This document shows, one piece after another, positions 31,592 to 32,223 of a DNA stretch of 32,223 nucleotides (positions are counted from its first letter, which is position 1; every line of letters begins with the position of its first letter). The notes beneath the pieces were generated by a model. That model did no database searches. It was not told the origin of the DNA and worked only from the letters and a program-made list of their open reading frames with translations. The translations under genes and the position numbers were made by a program. Location: assembly GCA_012718945.1 (NCBI GenBank), contig JAAYBL010000033.1, forward strand, positions 1-32,223, read 5' to 3'. This stretch comes from Bacteroidales bacterium (lineage in GTDB: Bacteria > Bacteroidota > Bacteroidia > Bacteroidales > UBA1402).

Positions 31592-32223
31592 ATGAGAAAA
31601 TCACCTATTCTGCTACTTATCATCGTTGCCGGCTGGCTGCCAACAACGGTTCACGCCTGGCCACCTCCAACTGTACCCGTTGACTCTAGCTATACCCTTG
31701 AAAACGAATGGCGAAAGCAAATTAAATATTACCCATTCATCACCAAAGCAGAGCGAATGCCCTCCTCGGACAGTGTCGTATACTTATTCAACGAAGTGTT
31801 TGATACATTGAGCGGAAGGCCTCTTCATATAGACCTTTTTCTGCCCAGGCAACCACTATCCCCCCTACCACCCGTTATTGCCATGATACACGGTGGAGGG
31901 TGGCGTTCAGGCAACAAGGAAATGAATCATTATATGGCCGCAGCCCTGGCACAGATGGGTTACGCAGCCGTTTCCATCGAATACAGGCTCTCCATGGAAG
32001 CCCTCTACCCAGCCGGCCTGCAGGATGTAAAAACAGCCTTGCGTTGGATCAGAGCCCACAGCCTCACCTATGGATGGGACGCCAACAAGCTGGCGTTGAT
32101 GGGTTTCTCATCCGGCGGTCAAATGGCTGCGCTGCTTGGAGCCCGCAACCAACCCTACCCACCCTACCAGACAAAAGCGTACAGTGAGTACTCAGATCAG
32201 GTTCAAGCCGTCATCGATGTCGA
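31592..32223 (+). CDS. secreted alpha/beta hydrolase (carboxylesterase type), truncated by window edge
   Basis: The first 210 residues are visible. A signal peptide (SPILLLIIVAGWLPTTVHA, cleavage expected before Trp23) is followed by an alpha/beta hydrolase of the hormone-sensitive lipase/BD-FAE type. The oxyanion loop is HGGGWRSG (His100) and the nucleophile Ser173 sits in GFSSGG. YRLSMEALYPAGLQDVKTAL between them is also typical. Relatives remove acyl groups from polysaccharides or small esters. The catalytic Asp and His lie beyond the right edge. The gene is divergent from the nucleotide-sugar operon. Confidence 0.88.
   Translation, partial: MRKSPILLLIIVAGWLPTTVHAWPPPTVPVDSSYTLENEWRKQIKYYPFITKAERMPSSDSVVYLFNEVFDTLSGRPLHIDLFLPRQPLSPLPPVIAMIHGGGWRSGNKEMNHYMAAALAQMGYAAVSIEYRLSMEALYPAGLQDVKTALRWIRAHSLTYGWDANKLALMGFSSGGQMAALLGARNQPYPPYQTKAYSEYSDQVQAVIDV

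Overview
The window looks like chromosomal DNA from a member of the Bacteroidota. The reasons are the recurrent -7 boxes of the TAnnTTTG type in front of genes with little or no Shine-Dalgarno sequence, a DUF4252 protein, FdtA-like sugar isomerases, a long-form GDP-fucose synthase and a double-glycine peptide cassette of the 'grasp-with-spasm' kind. The order or family cannot be fixed from this sequence alone. I saw no rRNA, tRNA, CRISPR array or insertion sequence.

Left end (1-4130). A minus-strand group holds a truncated ATP-grasp gene and two tandem cupin 3,4-ketoisomerase paralogues (FdtA/WxcM type), probably for nucleotide-sugar or surface-glycan work. A minus-strand threonine aldolase follows. 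A plus-strand ECF sigma factor comes next with an overlapping one-TM protein (possible anti-sigma) and a secreted DUF4252 protein.

Centre (4249-12879). This is the most interesting block. A minus-strand operon encodes a 54-residue precursor with a GG leader, a 64-residue unknown protein, a SPASM-only maturase, a C39 peptidase ABC exporter and an HlyD adaptor. It reads as a RiPP (ribosomally made, modified peptide) export locus. It is bracketed by two related sensor histidine kinases, the right-hand one with an OmpR-type response regulator. Upstream of the precursor, abutting a good Bacteroidota promoter, are seven near-identical 10-bp repeats spaced one helical turn apart, a plausible operator array for that regulator. 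The ATP-grasp enzyme usual in such cassettes is missing, and the 64-residue ORF sits in its place.

Right of centre (12904-22133). A minus-strand GH2 glycoside hydrolase lipoprotein is followed by plus-strand genes for a YidE/AspT-type transporter, MutS2 and a YgiQ radical SAM protein.

Right end (22176-32223). Eight closely packed minus-strand genes form a nucleotide-sugar operon. In transcription order they are a membrane PglF/CapD-type dehydratase, gmd, fcl, rmlA, rmlB, rmlC, a fused HxGH nucleotidyltransferase/GHMP kinase, and ugd. Together they would supply GDP-L-fucose, dTDP-4-keto-6-deoxy sugars, UDP-glucuronate and an unidentified activated sugar for surface polysaccharide. No rmlD is visible. 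A divergent, truncated secreted alpha/beta hydrolase closes the window.
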